Source of the DNA: Rhizobiaceae bacterium | Lineage (GTDB): Bacteria; Pseudomonadota; Alphaproteobacteria; Rhizobiales; Rhizobiaceae | DNA length: 64,000 bases | Direction of reading: 5' to 3' | Assembly (NCBI GenBank): GCA_016742175.1 | Contig: JACVCH010000002.1 | Location: forward strand, 62,001 to 126,000 | Shown here: piece by piece, positions 25,489 to 36,167 of the stretch | Position numbering within the stretch: the first letter of the stretch is position 1 | How the letters are laid out: every line of letters starts with the position of its first letter | Program-made: the position numbers and the translations under genes | Notes under the pieces: model-generated | Told to the model about the DNA's origin: nothing | Database searches by the model: none | What the model saw: the letters and a program-made list of their open reading frames with translations, nothing else

Positions 25489-25790
25489 CCGAGGACCTCG
25501 ACGGCGAGCAGCGCGGCCAGGAGCATGCTCGCGCCGGCCACCAGCGGGGAGCGCCAGGGCATGGCGACGGCGGTGCCGGGCTGCGACGCCGATTGCCGGT
25601 GGAGACGGATCGGCACGGCCGGGATTGCGGAGGGGCGCTCGTCGCGCTCGACGGTAATCTCCAGCGGCCCGATGGTTCCGGGCGCCTGGCCTTCGAGAAG
25701 GCGTTCGAGCCTGGCGACCTGGTTTTCCAGGAGGTCGATCCGGTTGTGGATGGCGTCGATCGTTCGATCGTCGCGGGTGCCGTCTGCCAT
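25485..25790 (-). CDS. Small tail-anchored coiled-coil protein
   Basis: The 101-residue product begins MADGTRDDRTIDAIHNRIDL, with LLENQVARLERLLEG continuing a short coiled coil. A polar middle of about 40 residues follows, then a C-terminal hydrophobic segment (LVAGASMLLAALLAVEVL). Architecture matches the downstream partner, with which it overlaps by 4 bp, so the two may form a heteromeric membrane pair. No known family recognised. Confidence 0.6.
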   Translation of the reverse strand: MADGTRDDRTIDAIHNRIDLLENQVARLERLLEGQAPGTIGPLEITVERDERPSAIPAVPIRLHRQSASQPGTAVAMPWRSPLVAGASMLLAALLAVEVLG

Positions 25791-26030
25791 GTCCTACCCC
25801 ATTCGTTCCGATTCAAGCCGCATCGTCGCCTGCAGACTAGAATTCGGTTGCCAAATGGAAGTTGAACGCGCGGAGACGCCGTCTCTTCCCGTCATCAAGG
25901 CGGGCTCACGGCCTTGTGAAGCGGCGAAGGCGGAAGAGTGTGGGAACCTTTCGGGAGCGGCTGCATTTTATCCGCATAGCTGCAACGGCCCCCCTCACCG
26001 AAGCAGCGAGACGAGAAGACCCCCTCCAGT
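25791..26030. other. Gene-free stretch
   Basis: Between the small coiled-coil gene and the lipoprotein gene I see no reading frame with codon bias or a plausible Shine-Dalgarno signal, no tRNA fold and no repeat shared with the other elements here. The left edge presumably holds the promoter of the 25485-25790 gene. Confidence 0.5.
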
Positions 26031-26064
26031 AAGAAGTCCGCGTTTCCCCTGACGCGGACTTCTT
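26031..26064 (-). terminator. Terminator hairpin after the small lipoprotein gene
   Basis: A perfect 12-bp inverted repeat (26031-26042 and 26053-26064, AAGAAGTCCGCG with its complement) has a 10-nt loop. On the minus strand it begins 14 bases after the lipoprotein stop and its 3' arm ends in TTCTT. Confidence 0.65.
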
Positions 26065-26077
26065 CGCATTTGGGCCC

Positions 26078-26386
26078 CTATCTGAGGCAATCACCGTAGA
26101 TCGTTTGCGTCGCACGCGCCCCATCGGGCACCACGGACATCGACAAGCGCCCGCCGACGACAAGTTCGGTCGCCACGGTCGTCACCTCATGACGGATATA
26201 GTTCAATCCGCGGCTGCAAAGTTCGGTCCGATCGGGGTTTCGCGACCTTACTTCCGCGATCATCATCTCGATGCCCGCGGGGCTGTTGCCCAGAACTGCG
26301 TCAGACCTCATGTTCATTCCCGAGCCCTGGCATCCCGCGAGTGGCCCGGTGGTCATCAGCACGAAGGCAGCACGGAATGGGCTCAT
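26078..26386 (-). CDS. Small putative lipoprotein
   Basis: The start MSPFRAAFVLMTTGPLAGCQ gives 102 residues with a lipobox (LAGC) at residues 16-19, so the mature protein would begin with a lipidated cysteine. Two more cysteines (ELCSRG and GDCLR) could form a disulphide. The sequence NMRSDAVLGNSPAGIEMMIAE is not recognised. Longer in-frame starts exist, but the signal peptide supports this one. The downstream hairpin at 26031-26064 would end the transcript. Function unknown. Confidence 0.55.
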   Translation of the reverse strand: MSPFRAAFVLMTTGPLAGCQGSGMNMRSDAVLGNSPAGIEMMIAEVRSRNPDRTELCSRGLNYIRHEVTTVATELVVGGRLSMSVVPDGARATQTIYGDCLR

Positions 26387-26514
26387 CACCACAGTCTCCA
26401 CTCGGGACTTCCTCACCGTCCAGCAGAATTCTCTAGAATAGCATGACGGCCCGGCCCGCTCCACGGCATTCCATTACTGTCGCCGTGCGGCTGACGCCGA
26501 ACGCACAAACTCGT

Positions 26515-27318
26515 TCAAGCCGTTCTCAGACGAATTTCCGTGCCCCACGGATCGCGAAGCGTGCGGGGGGCGTGGTCGTTCGATGCGAGTTCCACGTAGG
26601 CGAGGCCGGAGCGGTCGGGATCGCGCGGGCCGGCGCCGGCGCTGGCCCAGGTGTTCGCGCCGATGTGGTGGTGGTAGCCGCCGGAGGCGAGGAAAACCGC
26701 CTGCGAGCCGTATTTCGCCATGGTGTCGAAGCCGAGTTCGGAATGCCACCAGGCTTCCGCCACCTTCGGATCGCCGACGCGCAGATGGACGTGGCCGATG
26801 ACCGTCCCCTCGGGCGCGTCCTGCCAGGCGGGCGTGGCCGCATCGATCTCTCCGAGAAGGTTCTCGATGTCCAGGCGCTCGGTCGCCATCGCGATGTCGT
26901 TGCCGTTCTTCGTCCACTTCTCCTTCGGCCGGTCGGCATAGATTTCGATGCCGTTGCCCTCGGGATCGTCGAGATAGAGCGCCTCGCTGACGAGATGGTC
27001 GGACGCGCCGGTGACCGCGATGCGGTTCTCGCCGGCATGGCGGACCCAGCGGGCAAGGTCCTTGCGGGTCGGGAAGAGGAAGGCGGTGTGGAAGAGGCCG
27101 GCACTGCGCGGATCGTCCGGCTTCGCCGACGGCGCGCTCTCGATTTCCAGCAGTTCGCGGCCGCCCGCGCCAAGCACGATCGTGCCGTCGCGACGGTCGA
27201 GTTCGGCGAGGCCCAGAAGACGCCGGTAGAAGGCCGAAAGCGCTTCGGCGTCGCGGGCCTTGAGGCCGACCCTGGCGATATGCGTCGGCGTGGTGGCCGA
27301 GAATGGCAGTTCCGTCAT
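26515..27318 (-). CDS. VOC-family ring-cleavage dioxygenase (CatE-like)
   Basis: The 267-residue protein starts MTELPFSATTPTHIARVGLK, with AAGGAG eight bases upstream. Two vicinal-oxygen-chelate modules are visible: residues 12-135 (VGLKARDAEALSAFYRRLLG, FHTAFLFP, NGIEIYADRP) and 170-265 (GHVHLRVGDPKVAEAWW, GYHHHIGANTW, WGTEIRL). This matches the Bacillus CatE type of catechol 2,3-dioxygenase, in which His/His/Glu bind the metal. Substrate is uncertain; ring-cleavage, glyoxalase and hydrolase members share this layout. It is a single gene with no aromatic degradation cluster. Confidence 0.82.
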   Translation of the reverse strand: MTELPFSATTPTHIARVGLKARDAEALSAFYRRLLGLAELDRRDGTIVLGAGGRELLEIESAPSAKPDDPRSAGLFHTAFLFPTRKDLARWVRHAGENRIAVTGASDHLVSEALYLDDPEGNGIEIYADRPKEKWTKNGNDIAMATERLDIENLLGEIDAATPAWQDAPEGTVIGHVHLRVGDPKVAEAWWHSELGFDTMAKYGSQAVFLASGGYHHHIGANTWASAGAGPRDPDRSGLAYVELASNDHAPRTLRDPWGTEIRLRTA

Positions 27319-27470
27319 GATGATCTCCTTGGCGGATGGCTCCGCGATACCGAAAAGATCGTATGCGCCATTGTTCAATGCAATTGCGTTTTCGACGACA
27401 CCTTGTTCACGCAAGCAGAACAACGCCGACGAGGTTGCGCGCGGCACCGGCGCTCGCTACATGGCGCGCC

Positions 27471-28025
27471 ATGAAAGCCAAAGACGCCGACATCCTCATC
27501 ATCCCAGGTTACACCAATTCCGGGCCGGATCACTGGCAGACGCGCTGGGAGGAGAAGCTTTCGACCGCGCGCCGGGTCGAGCAGGCGGAATGGTCGAAGC
27601 CGGTTCTGGCCGACTGGAAGGCCAATCTGATCGAGGCGGTGAACGGCGCGACCAAGCCCGTCGTGCTGGTGGCGCATTCGCTGGGCGTCGCGACCGCGGT
27701 GCAGGCCGTGCCGGATTTTCGCAGCAAGATCGCCGGCGCGTTCTTCGTCGCGCCGCCCGATGTGGCGAACCCGAATGTGCGGCCGAAGCACCTGATGACG
27801 TTCGGCCCCTACCCGCGCGACCCCCTGCCCTTCCCGTCGATCACGGTGGCGAGCCGCAACGATCCGTTCTGCGCGTTCGACGTGGCAGAAGACATTGCGG
27901 GCGCGTGGGGCTCGCTTTTCATCGACGCGGGCGAGATCGGCCACATCAACGCCGAATCCGGCCACGGTCCGTGGCCGGAAGGCACGCTGACTTTCGCCAA
28001 GTTCGTCTCCAGCCTCAACCCTTAG
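27471..28025 (+). CDS. RBBP9/YdeN-family serine hydrolase
   Basis: The 184-residue protein starts at MKAKDADILIIPGYTNSGPD, where the PGYTNSGPDHWQTRWE block is diagnostic of RBBP9/YdeN hydrolases. The nucleophile elbow VAHSLGV gives Ser70, and ASRNDPFC and EIGHINAESGHGPWPEG supply the Asp and His. It is cytoplasmic. Its physiological substrate is unknown. The frame is open well upstream, but codon use and family length favour this ATG. It converges with the aldolase gene, with a dispersed repeat between them. Confidence 0.87.
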   Translation: MKAKDADILIIPGYTNSGPDHWQTRWEEKLSTARRVEQAEWSKPVLADWKANLIEAVNGATKPVVLVAHSLGVATAVQAVPDFRSKIAGAFFVAPPDVANPNVRPKHLMTFGPYPRDPLPFPSITVASRNDPFCAFDVAEDIAGAWGSLFIDAGEIGHINAESGHGPWPEGTLTFAKFVSSLNP

Positions 28026-28050
28026 GATGCGCCGATATTCAGACCTGAGC

Positions 28051-28136
28051 GGCCTGCAAACGGCGGCTTTCTGCGCTTCCGGTGCTCATGCACTCAAATG
28101 TACATTCCGCTCCGGTTGAAATCCGCCATTTTCGGC
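28051..28136. repeat. Dispersed intergenic repeat, family A, copy 1
   Basis: This 86-bp stretch matches 63733-63820 at most positions. The shared core includes TGCGCTTCCGGTGCTCATG, CAAATGTACATTCCGCTCCG and a right end of GCCANNNTTTTCGG. Both copies lie downstream of a rightward gene that converges with a leftward one. It contains the palindrome GTAC and a CGGTGCTC/CCGCTCCGG partial mirror. No transposase is linked. Confidence 0.8.
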
Positions 28137-28163
28137 TCGCACAGGCCTGAATCTCAACGCATC

Positions 28164-28931
28164 CTATTCGCGCGCTCGCGCGGCGTCGAGCAGTGCTGCG
28201 GCTCCCATGGCGATGTAGCGCTGGTCGGAGCCAAGCGCGATGAGCGAATAGCCCATCTCGCGGAACCGGCCGGTGAGCTTCGGATCGACGACGTAGATGG
28301 CGGCGAGCTTGCCGGCCGCGATCGTGCGGCGGGCGATGTCGGCGATTGCGTCCATCATCGCGGGCAAGGCCGGGTCGAGCGTCTTGCCGTTCGTCCACGC
28401 GATGGAGAAATCCGACGGGCCGACGAAGACGCCGTCGATGCCTGGAACGGCGAGGATGCCGTCGAGCGCATCCAGCGCCTGGCGCGTCTCGATCATCGCG
28501 AAGGCGAGCGTTTCCCCATTCTGGCCGGCGAGCCAGGCCGGCGAATCGGAGGTGCGGCGGCGCGGCATGGCAAAGCCCGGACCCCAGGAGCGAAGCCCGA
28601 CCGGCGGGTATTTCGTTGCCTGCGCGAAGCTTTGCGCATCAGCGACCGAATTGACCATCGGCGCGATGATCGCCTCGGCGCCGAAATCGAGCGCGCGGCT
28701 GGCCATGTCGAAGCGCCCGACCGGAATGCGCACGATCGGATGCTTTTGCGCCGCGATGACCGGGGCGAGGCCGCGCAGGACGCTGTCCTCGTGGTGGCCG
28801 CCATGCTGCATGTCGAGTGTGACGGCATCGAAGCCGGTGGCCGCGACGACCTCGACCGTCACGGCATCGGGGATGCCCGACCAGGCGGTGTAGACGGTTT
28901 CGCCGGCGCGAAGACGCGCGGCGAGGCTCAC
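28164..28931 (-). CDS. HpcH/HpaI aldolase family protein
   Basis: The 255-residue protein has the phosphoenolpyruvate/pyruvate-aldolase barrel: FDAVTLDMQHGGHHEDSVLR, VRIPVGRFDMASRALDFGAE, AMIETRQALDALDGILAVPG and GIDGVFVGPSDFSIAW. The Glu of AMIETR and the Asp of VGPSDFS are expected metal ligands. Members cleave 4-hydroxy-2-oxo acids to pyruvate plus an aldehyde, or act in citramalate-type reactions. The exact substrate is open, and no aromatic degradation genes flank it. Its start overlaps the stop of the ATPase zeta gene by 4 bp. Confidence 0.88.
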   Translation of the reverse strand: MSLAARLRAGETVYTAWSGIPDAVTVEVVAATGFDAVTLDMQHGGHHEDSVLRGLAPVIAAQKHPIVRIPVGRFDMASRALDFGAEAIIAPMVNSVADAQSFAQATKYPPVGLRSWGPGFAMPRRRTSDSPAWLAGQNGETLAFAMIETRQALDALDGILAVPGIDGVFVGPSDFSIAWTNGKTLDPALPAMMDAIADIARRTIAAGKLAAIYVVDPKLTGRFREMGYSLIALGSDQRYIAMGAAALLDAARARE

Positions 28932-29245
28932 GAGGCCTCGATCTGCCGGACGGCCGTCGCGAGCAGTTCTTCCATCGTGCGACGGATCTGGTGGTCCGAC
29001 TGCTGGACGCCGCCGGCATCGAAATCCTTGCGGATCTTGCGGAAGACGTCGTGATCGCCGGCTTCCTCGAAATCGGACGCGACGACTTCGCGAGCGTAGG
29101 CATCGGCGTCGGCGCCATTCTTGCCCAGCTTTTCCGCCGCCCAGAGCCCGAGCAGCTTGTTGCGGCGCGCCATGGCCTTGAACTTCAGCTCCTCGTCATG
29201 GGCGAACTTGCGCTCGAACCCTTCTTCGCGATCCTTCAGGCTCAT
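28928..29245 (-). CDS. DUF1476 protein, F1-ATPase zeta-type inhibitor
   Basis: The 105-residue protein, MSLKDREEGFERKFAHDEEL then KFKAMARRNKLLGLWAAEKLG, is a typical DUF1476 member. The Paracoccus homologue is the zeta subunit that blocks ATP hydrolysis by F1-ATPase through its N-terminal helix. It is all-helical and Lys/Glu-rich, with no membrane segment. It lies upstream of and 4 bp overlapping the aldolase gene, and is divergent from purC. I recall zeta next to purC in several rhizobia, which supports the assignment. Confidence 0.88.
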   Translation of the reverse strand: MSLKDREEGFERKFAHDEELKFKAMARRNKLLGLWAAEKLGKNGADADAYAREVVASDFEEAGDHDVFRKIRKDFDAGGVQQSDHQIRRTMEELLATAVRQIEAS

Positions 29246-29393
29246 CGGCCAACCTCATCTTCGACTGCGATTTCATGCCGTTGCGGCAGCGACCACAAAT
29301 CAAATGGCCGCATGGCGGTCAATATGGCGGCAAGAATGGCCGCGCGAAAGGGCCAATCGGTCGCGGACCGCCTTGTGGGAACGGTCATTTGGT

Positions 29394-29422
29394 GATTGAG
29401 CGGGCGGACCAGTTGCGCTAGA
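29394..29422 (+). promoter_or_regulatory. Predicted purC promoter
   Basis: TTGAGC (29394-29399), a 17-bp spacer and TAGAGA (29417-29422) form a sigma70-like promoter 91 bp upstream of purC. The start region GAGCGGGCGA matches that of purB. Confidence 0.6.
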
Positions 29423-29512
29423 GAGCGGGCGAGTTCAGTGACCTTCCGCAATTCCTGCGGATGACAGGCTGCCGGGCCCTATCCGCTCCGGCCACCGAGA
29501 CCAGAGACCGCC

Positions 29513-30304
29513 ATGAACCGTCGCCGCCGCATCTACGAAGGCAAGGCCAAGATTCTCTATGAAGGCCCCGAGCCCGGCACGCTGATCCAGTTCTTCAAGG
29601 ACGACGCCACCGCGTTCAACAAGAAGAAGCATGAAGTGGTCGACGGCAAGGGCGTGCTCAACAACCGCATCTCCGAGCACATCTTCACGCATCTGAACCG
29701 GATGGGCATCCCGACCCACTTCATCCGCCGCCTGAACATGCGCGAGCAGTTGATCAAGGAAGTCGAGATCATCCCGCTCGAGATCGTGGTGCGCAACGTC
29801 GCCGCCGGCTCGCTCGCCAAGCGCCTCGGCATCGAGGAAGGCACCGTGCTGCCGCGCTCGATCATCGAATTCTACTACAAGGCCGACGCGCTTGACGACC
29901 CGATGGTCTCCGAAGAGCACGTCACCGCCTTCGGCTGGGCGGCGCCGCAGGAACTCGACGACATCATGGCGCTCGCCATCCGCGTCAACGATTTCCTCTC
30001 CGGCCTCTTCCTCGGCGTCGGCATCCAGCTTGTCGACTTCAAGATCGAATGCGGCCGCCTCTACGAAGGCGACATGATGCGCATCGTGGTCGCCGACGAG
30101 ATCTCGCCGGATTCGTGCCGGCTGTGGGACGTGGCGACGCAGGACAAGCTCGACAAGGACCGCTTCCGCCGCGACATGGGCGGGCTCGTCGAAGCCTATC
30201 AGGAAGTCGCCCGCCGCCTCGGCATCATGAACGAGAACGAGCCGCCCCGCCCGTCCGGCCCGGTGCTCGTCACGTCGGGCAACGGCAAGGGCAAGCCGCA
30301 CTAA
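29513..30304 (+). CDS. purC: SAICAR synthetase
   Basis: The 263-residue enzyme converts CAIR plus aspartate and ATP to SAICAR in purine synthesis. It begins with the conserved [21 protein letters not shown] (ATP-binding lysines) and continues with [38 protein letters not shown], the CAIR-binding signatures and [13 protein letters not shown] near residue 195. The C-terminal [15 protein letters not shown] tail is common in rhizobia. It heads the rightward purCSQL run, with purS 16 bp downstream. Confidence 0.97.
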   Translation: MNRRRRIYEGKAKILYEGPEPGTLIQFFKDDATAFNKKKHEVVDGKGVLNNRISEHIFTHLNRMGIPTHFIRRLNMREQLIKEVEIIPLEIVVRNVAAGSLAKRLGIEEGTVLPRSIIEFYYKADALDDPMVSEEHVTAFGWAAPQELDDIMALAIRVNDFLSGLFLGVGIQLVDFKIECGRLYEGDMMRIVVADEISPDSCRLWDVATQDKLDKDRFRRDMGGLVEAYQEVARRLGIMNENEPPRPSGPVLVTSGNGKGKPH

Positions 30305-30319
30305 TTTCTGGAGCTTGAA

Positions 30320-30562
30320 GTGATCAAAGCGCGCGTGACCGTCACGCTGAAGAACGGCGTTCTCGACCCGCAGGGCAAGGCCATCGAAGGCGCGCTCGGC
30401 ACGCTCGGCTTCGATGGCGTCGGCCATGTGCGGCAGGGCAAGGTGTTCGACATCGAGCTCGAAAGTGCCGACCGCGCCAAGGCCGAAGCCGACCTCAAAG
30501 CCATGTGCGACAAGCTTCTGGCGAACACGGTGATTGAGAATTACACTGTCAGCATAACCTGA
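30320..30562 (+). CDS. purS: FGAM synthetase subunit PurS
   Basis: The 80-residue protein starts with GTG (GGAG six bases upstream) and matches PurS throughout: ARVTVTLKNGVLDPQGKAIE, GALGTLGFDGVGHVRQGKVF and the C-terminal MCDKLLANTVIENYTVSI. PurS forms a complex with PurQ and the small PurL and is needed to channel ammonia in the conversion of FGAR to FGAM. It lies between purC and an extra 84-codon gene. Confidence 0.96.
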   Translation: MIKARVTVTLKNGVLDPQGKAIEGALGTLGFDGVGHVRQGKVFDIELESADRAKAEADLKAMCDKLLANTVIENYTVSIT

Positions 30563-30580
30563 GGTTGTGCGGAGGCGCGG

Positions 30581-30835
30581 ATGCCGGAAGTCACCAACGA
30601 ATTGATGTACGAGTTGCTGAAGCGCATTCACCTCGACATGGGCGAGATGCGTCAAGACATGCTTGAAGTGAAGCGCGAAGTGAACGTCATTCGCGGTCAT
30701 CTTGCAGCGACTCAAGGAGACATCAACAACATCTATGGCATCCTCGCGCGGCATGACGATCGCCTGGAACGCATCGAGCGCCGTCTCGAACTTCGCGAAT
30801 TCGCCGAACCTCACGCGCCCTACGAGCCGAAATGA
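30581..30835 (+). CDS. Small coiled-coil protein in the pur operon
   Basis: The 84-residue protein is an almost uninterrupted helix: [40 protein letters not shown] and [20 protein letters not shown] show heptads with L/I/M at a and d positions. There is no membrane segment. Its stop overlaps the purQ start by 4 bp (ATGA), so it is translated with the pur genes. It could be a structural protein of the PurSQL complex or just a passenger. Similar short helical proteins occur at other loci in rhizobia (recollection). Confidence 0.72.
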   Translation: MPEVTNELMYELLKRIHLDMGEMRQDMLEVKREVNVIRGHLAATQGDINNIYGILARHDDRLERIERRLELREFAEPHAPYEPK

Positions 30836-31500
30836 AATCAGCCGTCATCCTCCTCCCCGGCCTCAACCGCGACCGCGACATGATCGCGGCGCTGACCAAG
30901 ATCGGCGGCAAGGCGCCGGTGACGGTCTGGCAGACCGACACCGACATCCCCGACGTCGACCTGATCGTCATTCCCGGCGGGTTTTCCTATGGCGACTATC
31001 TGCGCTGCGGGGCGATCGCCGCGCGGATGCCGGTGATGCGCGCTGTCGCCGAGAAGGCCGCAAAGGGCGTGACGGTGATGGGGGTTTGCAACGGCTTCCA
31101 GATCCTGCTCGAGGCAGGCCTCCTGCCCGGCGCGCTGATGCGCAACGCCTCGCTGAAGTTCGTCTGCCGCGAGGTAAAGCTCGAAGTGGCCAATGCCGGA
31201 ACGCGGTTTACCAGCCGCTACGAAAAAGGCCAGGTGATCCGCTGCCCGATCGCGCATCATGACGGCAATTACTTCGCCGACGAGGCGACGCTGGCGCGCA
31301 TCGAGGGCGAAGGCCAGGTGGCGTTCCGCTATGCCGAGGGCACCAATCCGAACGGCTCGCTCAACGACATTGCCGGCATCGTCAACACTGAGGGCAACGT
31401 GCTCGGCATGATGCCGCATCCCGAAAACCTGATCGAGGAAGCGCATGGCGGCACCGATGGTCGCGCGCTGTTCGAGGCTGCGCTCGGGCGTGCGGCGTGA
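30832..31500 (+). CDS. purQ: FGAM synthetase glutaminase subunit PurQ
   Basis: The 222-residue class I glutamine amidotransferase supplies ammonia to PurL. The oxyanion region [19 protein letters not shown], the nucleophile Cys86 in [16 protein letters not shown], and the His-Glu pair of [16 protein letters not shown] are intact. It overlaps the coiled-coil gene at the start by 4 bp and the lipoprotein gene at the end by 4 bp, a chain of translational couplings. Confidence 0.97.
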   Translation: MKSAVILLPGLNRDRDMIAALTKIGGKAPVTVWQTDTDIPDVDLIVIPGGFSYGDYLRCGAIAARMPVMRAVAEKAAKGVTVMGVCNGFQILLEAGLLPGALMRNASLKFVCREVKLEVANAGTRFTSRYEKGQVIRCPIAHHDGNYFADEATLARIEGEGQVAFRYAEGTNPNGSLNDIAGIVNTEGNVLGMMPHPENLIEEAHGGTDGRALFEAALGRAA

Positions 31501-31904
31501 GGGCTGCGCTGGTCGCATTCGCCATCGCGCTGGCGCTGGCCGGGTGCCGCAGTTCGGCGCCCGAGCCTGAGGCGACATCGCGGCCAGGGGACGCCTCGGC
31601 GCTCTCGACCATGGAACGCGTGGCGGTCGCGGCGCAGCGCTGCTGGTTCCGGGCCGGCGATCCGCGCTTTGCAGGGCTGACCATGTCGCCCGAACTGACC
31701 TCGCATTCGGGCAAGCCGCGCATCCTCGCCGTGCCGCAGGGCAATATCGGCGGCCTGCCGAAGCTGGTCGTCGAGGCGTCCGGCAATCCCGCCCGTCTCA
31801 ACGCCTACGGCCCGCTGATGGATGGCGGCGCCGAGGCAAATCGCATCTCGTCCGACGTCACCCGCTGGGCGTCGGGCGGCACCACCTGTTCCCGCCCGGC
31901 CTGA
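31497..31904 (+). CDS. Putative lipoprotein in the pur operon
   Basis: The 135-residue product starts with GTG (overlapping the purQ TGA). The N-terminus [20 protein letters not shown] has a lipobox (ALAGC), so the mature protein should be a lipidated envelope protein, which is odd in a purine operon. The body has the segment [20 protein letters not shown] and a beta-rich centre ending [10 protein letters not shown], with two cysteines likely to pair. Family not recognised. Overlap with purQ and a 15-bp gap to purL place it in the same transcript. Confidence 0.72.
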   Translation: MRAALVAFAIALALAGCRSSAPEPEATSRPGDASALSTMERVAVAAQRCWFRAGDPRFAGLTMSPELTSHSGKPRILAVPQGNIGGLPKLVVEASGNPARLNAYGPLMDGGAEANRISSDVTRWASGGTTCSRPA

Positions 31905-31919
31905 CGGAGACCCATCCGC

Positions 31920-34139
<2,220 letters not shown>

Positions 34140-34151
34140 AGGCAGACAGCA

Positions 34152-34385
34152 ATGGCAATGGACGCGCACGACATCGAACGCATGATCAAGGAAGCGATTC
34201 CGGATGCGAAAGTGACGATCCGCGACCTCGCCGGCGACGGCGACCACTATGCCGCCGAAGTCGTGGCCGAGAGCTTTCGCGGCAAGAGCCGCGTGCAGCA
34301 GCACCAGATGGTCTATGACGCGCTGAAGGGCAACATGGGCGGCGTTCTGCACGCCCTCGCCTTGCAGACCAGTATTCCGGAATAG
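34152..34385 (+). CDS. BolA family protein (IbaG-like)
   Basis: The 77-residue protein is a compact BolA/IbaG: MIKEAIPDAKVTIRDLAGDG, DHYAAEVVAESFRGKSRVQQ and HQMVYDALKGNMGGVLHALA. The His following RVQQ corresponds to the invariant BolA histidine used for [2Fe-2S] binding with monothiol glutaredoxin. The adjacent grxD gene, 81 bp downstream, encodes such a glutaredoxin, so the pair probably forms an iron-sensing or Fe-S transfer heterodimer. It may be co-transcribed with purL. Confidence 0.92.
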   Translation: MAMDAHDIERMIKEAIPDAKVTIRDLAGDGDHYAAEVVAESFRGKSRVQQHQMVYDALKGNMGGVLHALALQTSIPE

Positions 34386-34391
34386 GCAAAC

Positions 34392-34420
34392 TCGACAGGC
34401 CGGTTCCCATCCCCTATATC
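34392..34420 (+). promoter_or_regulatory. Predicted grxD promoter
   Basis: TCGACA (34392-34397), a 17-bp spacer and TATATC (34415-34420, within CCTATATCG) form a promoter 46 bp upstream of grxD. It would allow expression of grxD apart from the pur-bolA transcript. Confidence 0.5.
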
Positions 34421-34466
34421 GAGTGCAAACGAATTATCGGCGGCCCGGCTGCCAGGGATTGAAGAC

Positions 34467-34802
34467 ATGACCGCGATCAACCAGTTCATCGACAGCGAAG
34501 TGAAGAGCAACGACGTCGTTCTCTTCATGAAGGGCACGCCGGGCTTTCCGCAGTGCGGCTTTTCGGGACAGGTCGTCCAGATTCTCGATTATCTCGGCGT
34601 CGACTACAAGGGCGTCAACATCCTGACCTCGGACGAGCTTCGCCAGGGGATCAAGGAATATTCGAACTGGCCGACCATCCCACAGCTCTACGTGAAGGGC
34701 GAGTTCGTCGGCGGGTGCGACATCATCCGCGAAATGTTCCAGGCCGGCGAACTCCAGACGTTCCTCGGCGAAAAGGGCGTTGCCGCCAAAGGCGCCGCCT
34801 GA
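34467..34802 (+). CDS. grxD: Monothiol glutaredoxin, Grx4 type
   Basis: The 111-residue protein has the monothiol active site CGFS at Cys30 within [19 protein letters not shown]. The cis-proline block [20 protein letters not shown] and C-terminal [17 protein letters not shown] are as in E. coli GrxD. It binds a [2Fe-2S] cluster with glutathione and passes it to apo-proteins or, with BolA, to regulators. It lies next to bolA and ends at a clear terminator. Confidence 0.95.
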   Translation: MTAINQFIDSEVKSNDVVLFMKGTPGFPQCGFSGQVVQILDYLGVDYKGVNILTSDELRQGIKEYSNWPTIPQLYVKGEFVGGCDIIREMFQAGELQTFLGEKGVAAKGAA

Positions 34803-34850
34803 ACCAGACATCGCGGCGAACGCGCCGCTCCTGAAGAATGATCCAGACCG

Positions 34851-34878
34851 ATGCGCCGGCCCTGCCCGGCGCATTTTT
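34851..34878 (+). terminator. Rho-independent terminator after grxD
   Basis: A 9-bp perfect stem, ATGCGCCGG (34851-34859) with CCGGCGCAT (34866-34874), has a 6-nt loop and is followed by T residues to 34878. It lies 49 bp after the grxD stop. Confidence 0.88.
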
Positions 34879-34907
34879 GTCTGGACGACAGCGTTGGATC
34901 AACACGC

Positions 34908-36164
34908 ATGGACCAGCCCCGCTCCGGTGTTGCGCTGCCGACGAGTTTTCCGCTCGGCCGCAATGAACTGATCGCGCTTGCCGCAGCGCTGATGGCGCTC
35001 AATGCGCTCGCCATCGACATCATGCTGCCGGGCCTGCAGGAAATCGGCGCCAGTCTCGGCGAAAGCGACGAGAACCGCCGGCAATTCGTGATCACCGCCT
35101 ATGTGACCGGCTTCGGCTTCGCGCAATTGCTGTTCGGCCCGCTCTCCGACCGGTTCGGACGGCGCGCGCCGCTGGTCGTCGGGCTGTCGATCTACGTGAT
35201 GGCGGCGTTCGCCTGCGCCTTCGCGCCGTCATTCGAGACGCTGCTCGCGATGCGCTTCGTCCAAGGCCTCGGCGCGGCGGCGACGCGCGTCATCGCCATC
35301 TCCATCGTGCGCGACATCTTCGGCGGCCGGGCGATGGCCGAGGTGATGTCGCTGGTCTTCATGGTGTTCATGATCGTGCCGGTGATCGCGCCGGGCGTCG
35401 GACAGGTCGTCATGCTGTTCGGCGACTGGCCGATGATCTTCCTGTTCATGGGGCTGACGTCGGCCGCCGTGCTCGGCTGGACGTTCGCGCGCCTGCCGGA
35501 GACGCTGAAGCCCGAATATCGCCGGCCCTTCACCGCAGCCTCGATCGCCGACGGCTTTCGCATCGTGCTCACCAACCGCGTCTCGATCTGCTACACGGCC
35601 GCCTTCACCTGCATCTTCGGCGCGCTGTTCGGCTTCATCAACTCGGCGCAGCAGGTCTATATCGGCATCTACGGCGTCGGCGCCTGGTTCCCGGTTCTGT
35701 TCGCCATCGTGGCGGGCCTGATGGCGGTGTCGTCCTACCTCAACTCGCGGCTCGTCGGCCGGTTCGGGATGCGCAAGCTCGCTCATGGCGCGCTGATCGG
35801 CTTCATCGCGGTCACGGCGATCAGCTTCTTCCTGTCGCTGCTCGGCCCGATCCCGCTCTGGGCGTTCACGGTGCTCTTCGCGCTCGCAATGGTGCAGTTT
35901 TCCTGGATCGGCTCGAACTTCAACTCGCTTGCCATGGAACCGCTCGGCCATGTCGCCGGCACGGCCTCGTCCGTGCAGGGCTTCCTGCAGACGGTGGGCG
36001 GCGGCATTCTCGGCGCGATGATCGGACAAGCGTTCGACGGCACGGTGACACCGCTGGCGGCGGGGTACTTCTTTGCCGGGCTCGGAGCGCTGGGGATGGT
36101 GCTCTTGGCGGAGCGGGGCAAGCTGTTTCAGGCGCAGCATGAGGCGCCGGTGCGGCGCACCTGA
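34908..36164 (+). CDS. Bcr/CflA-type MFS drug exporter
   Basis: The 418-residue protein has about 12 hydrophobic segments. Family features are ALNALAIDIMLPGLQEIG in the first helix, motif A GPLSDRFGRRAPLVVG in the loop after helix 2, and MRFVQGLGAAATRVIAISIV in the fourth helix, with motif C-like GPxVxG variations. This points to the Bcr/CflA group that exports drugs such as bicyclomycin or chloramphenicol, or endogenous metabolites. Start MDQPRSGVALPTSFPLGRNE was chosen, as the longer frame runs through the terminator. It converges with ttcA. Confidence 0.85.
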   Translation: MDQPRSGVALPTSFPLGRNELIALAAALMALNALAIDIMLPGLQEIGASLGESDENRRQFVITAYVTGFGFAQLLFGPLSDRFGRRAPLVVGLSIYVMAAFACAFAPSFETLLAMRFVQGLGAAATRVIAISIVRDIFGGRAMAEVMSLVFMVFMIVPVIAPGVGQVVMLFGDWPMIFLFMGLTSAAVLGWTFARLPETLKPEYRRPFTAASIADGFRIVLTNRVSICYTAAFTCIFGALFGFINSAQQVYIGIYGVGAWFPVLFAIVAGLMAVSSYLNSRLVGRFGMRKLAHGALIGFIAVTAISFFLSLLGPIPLWAFTVLFALAMVQFSWIGSNFNSLAMEPLGHVAGTASSVQGFLQTVGGGILGAMIGQAFDGTVTPLAAGYFFAGLGALGMVLLAERGKLFQAQHEAPVRRT

Positions 36165-36167
36165 CGT

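Noticed and set aside
25791-26030. Possible extra gene
   Set aside because: Short frames on both strands lack a Shine-Dalgarno signal and any recognisable motif.
28051-28163. Possible small gene or CRISPR remnant
   Set aside because: No open frame with a start signal and no regularly spaced repeats; the sequence is a two-copy dispersed element instead.
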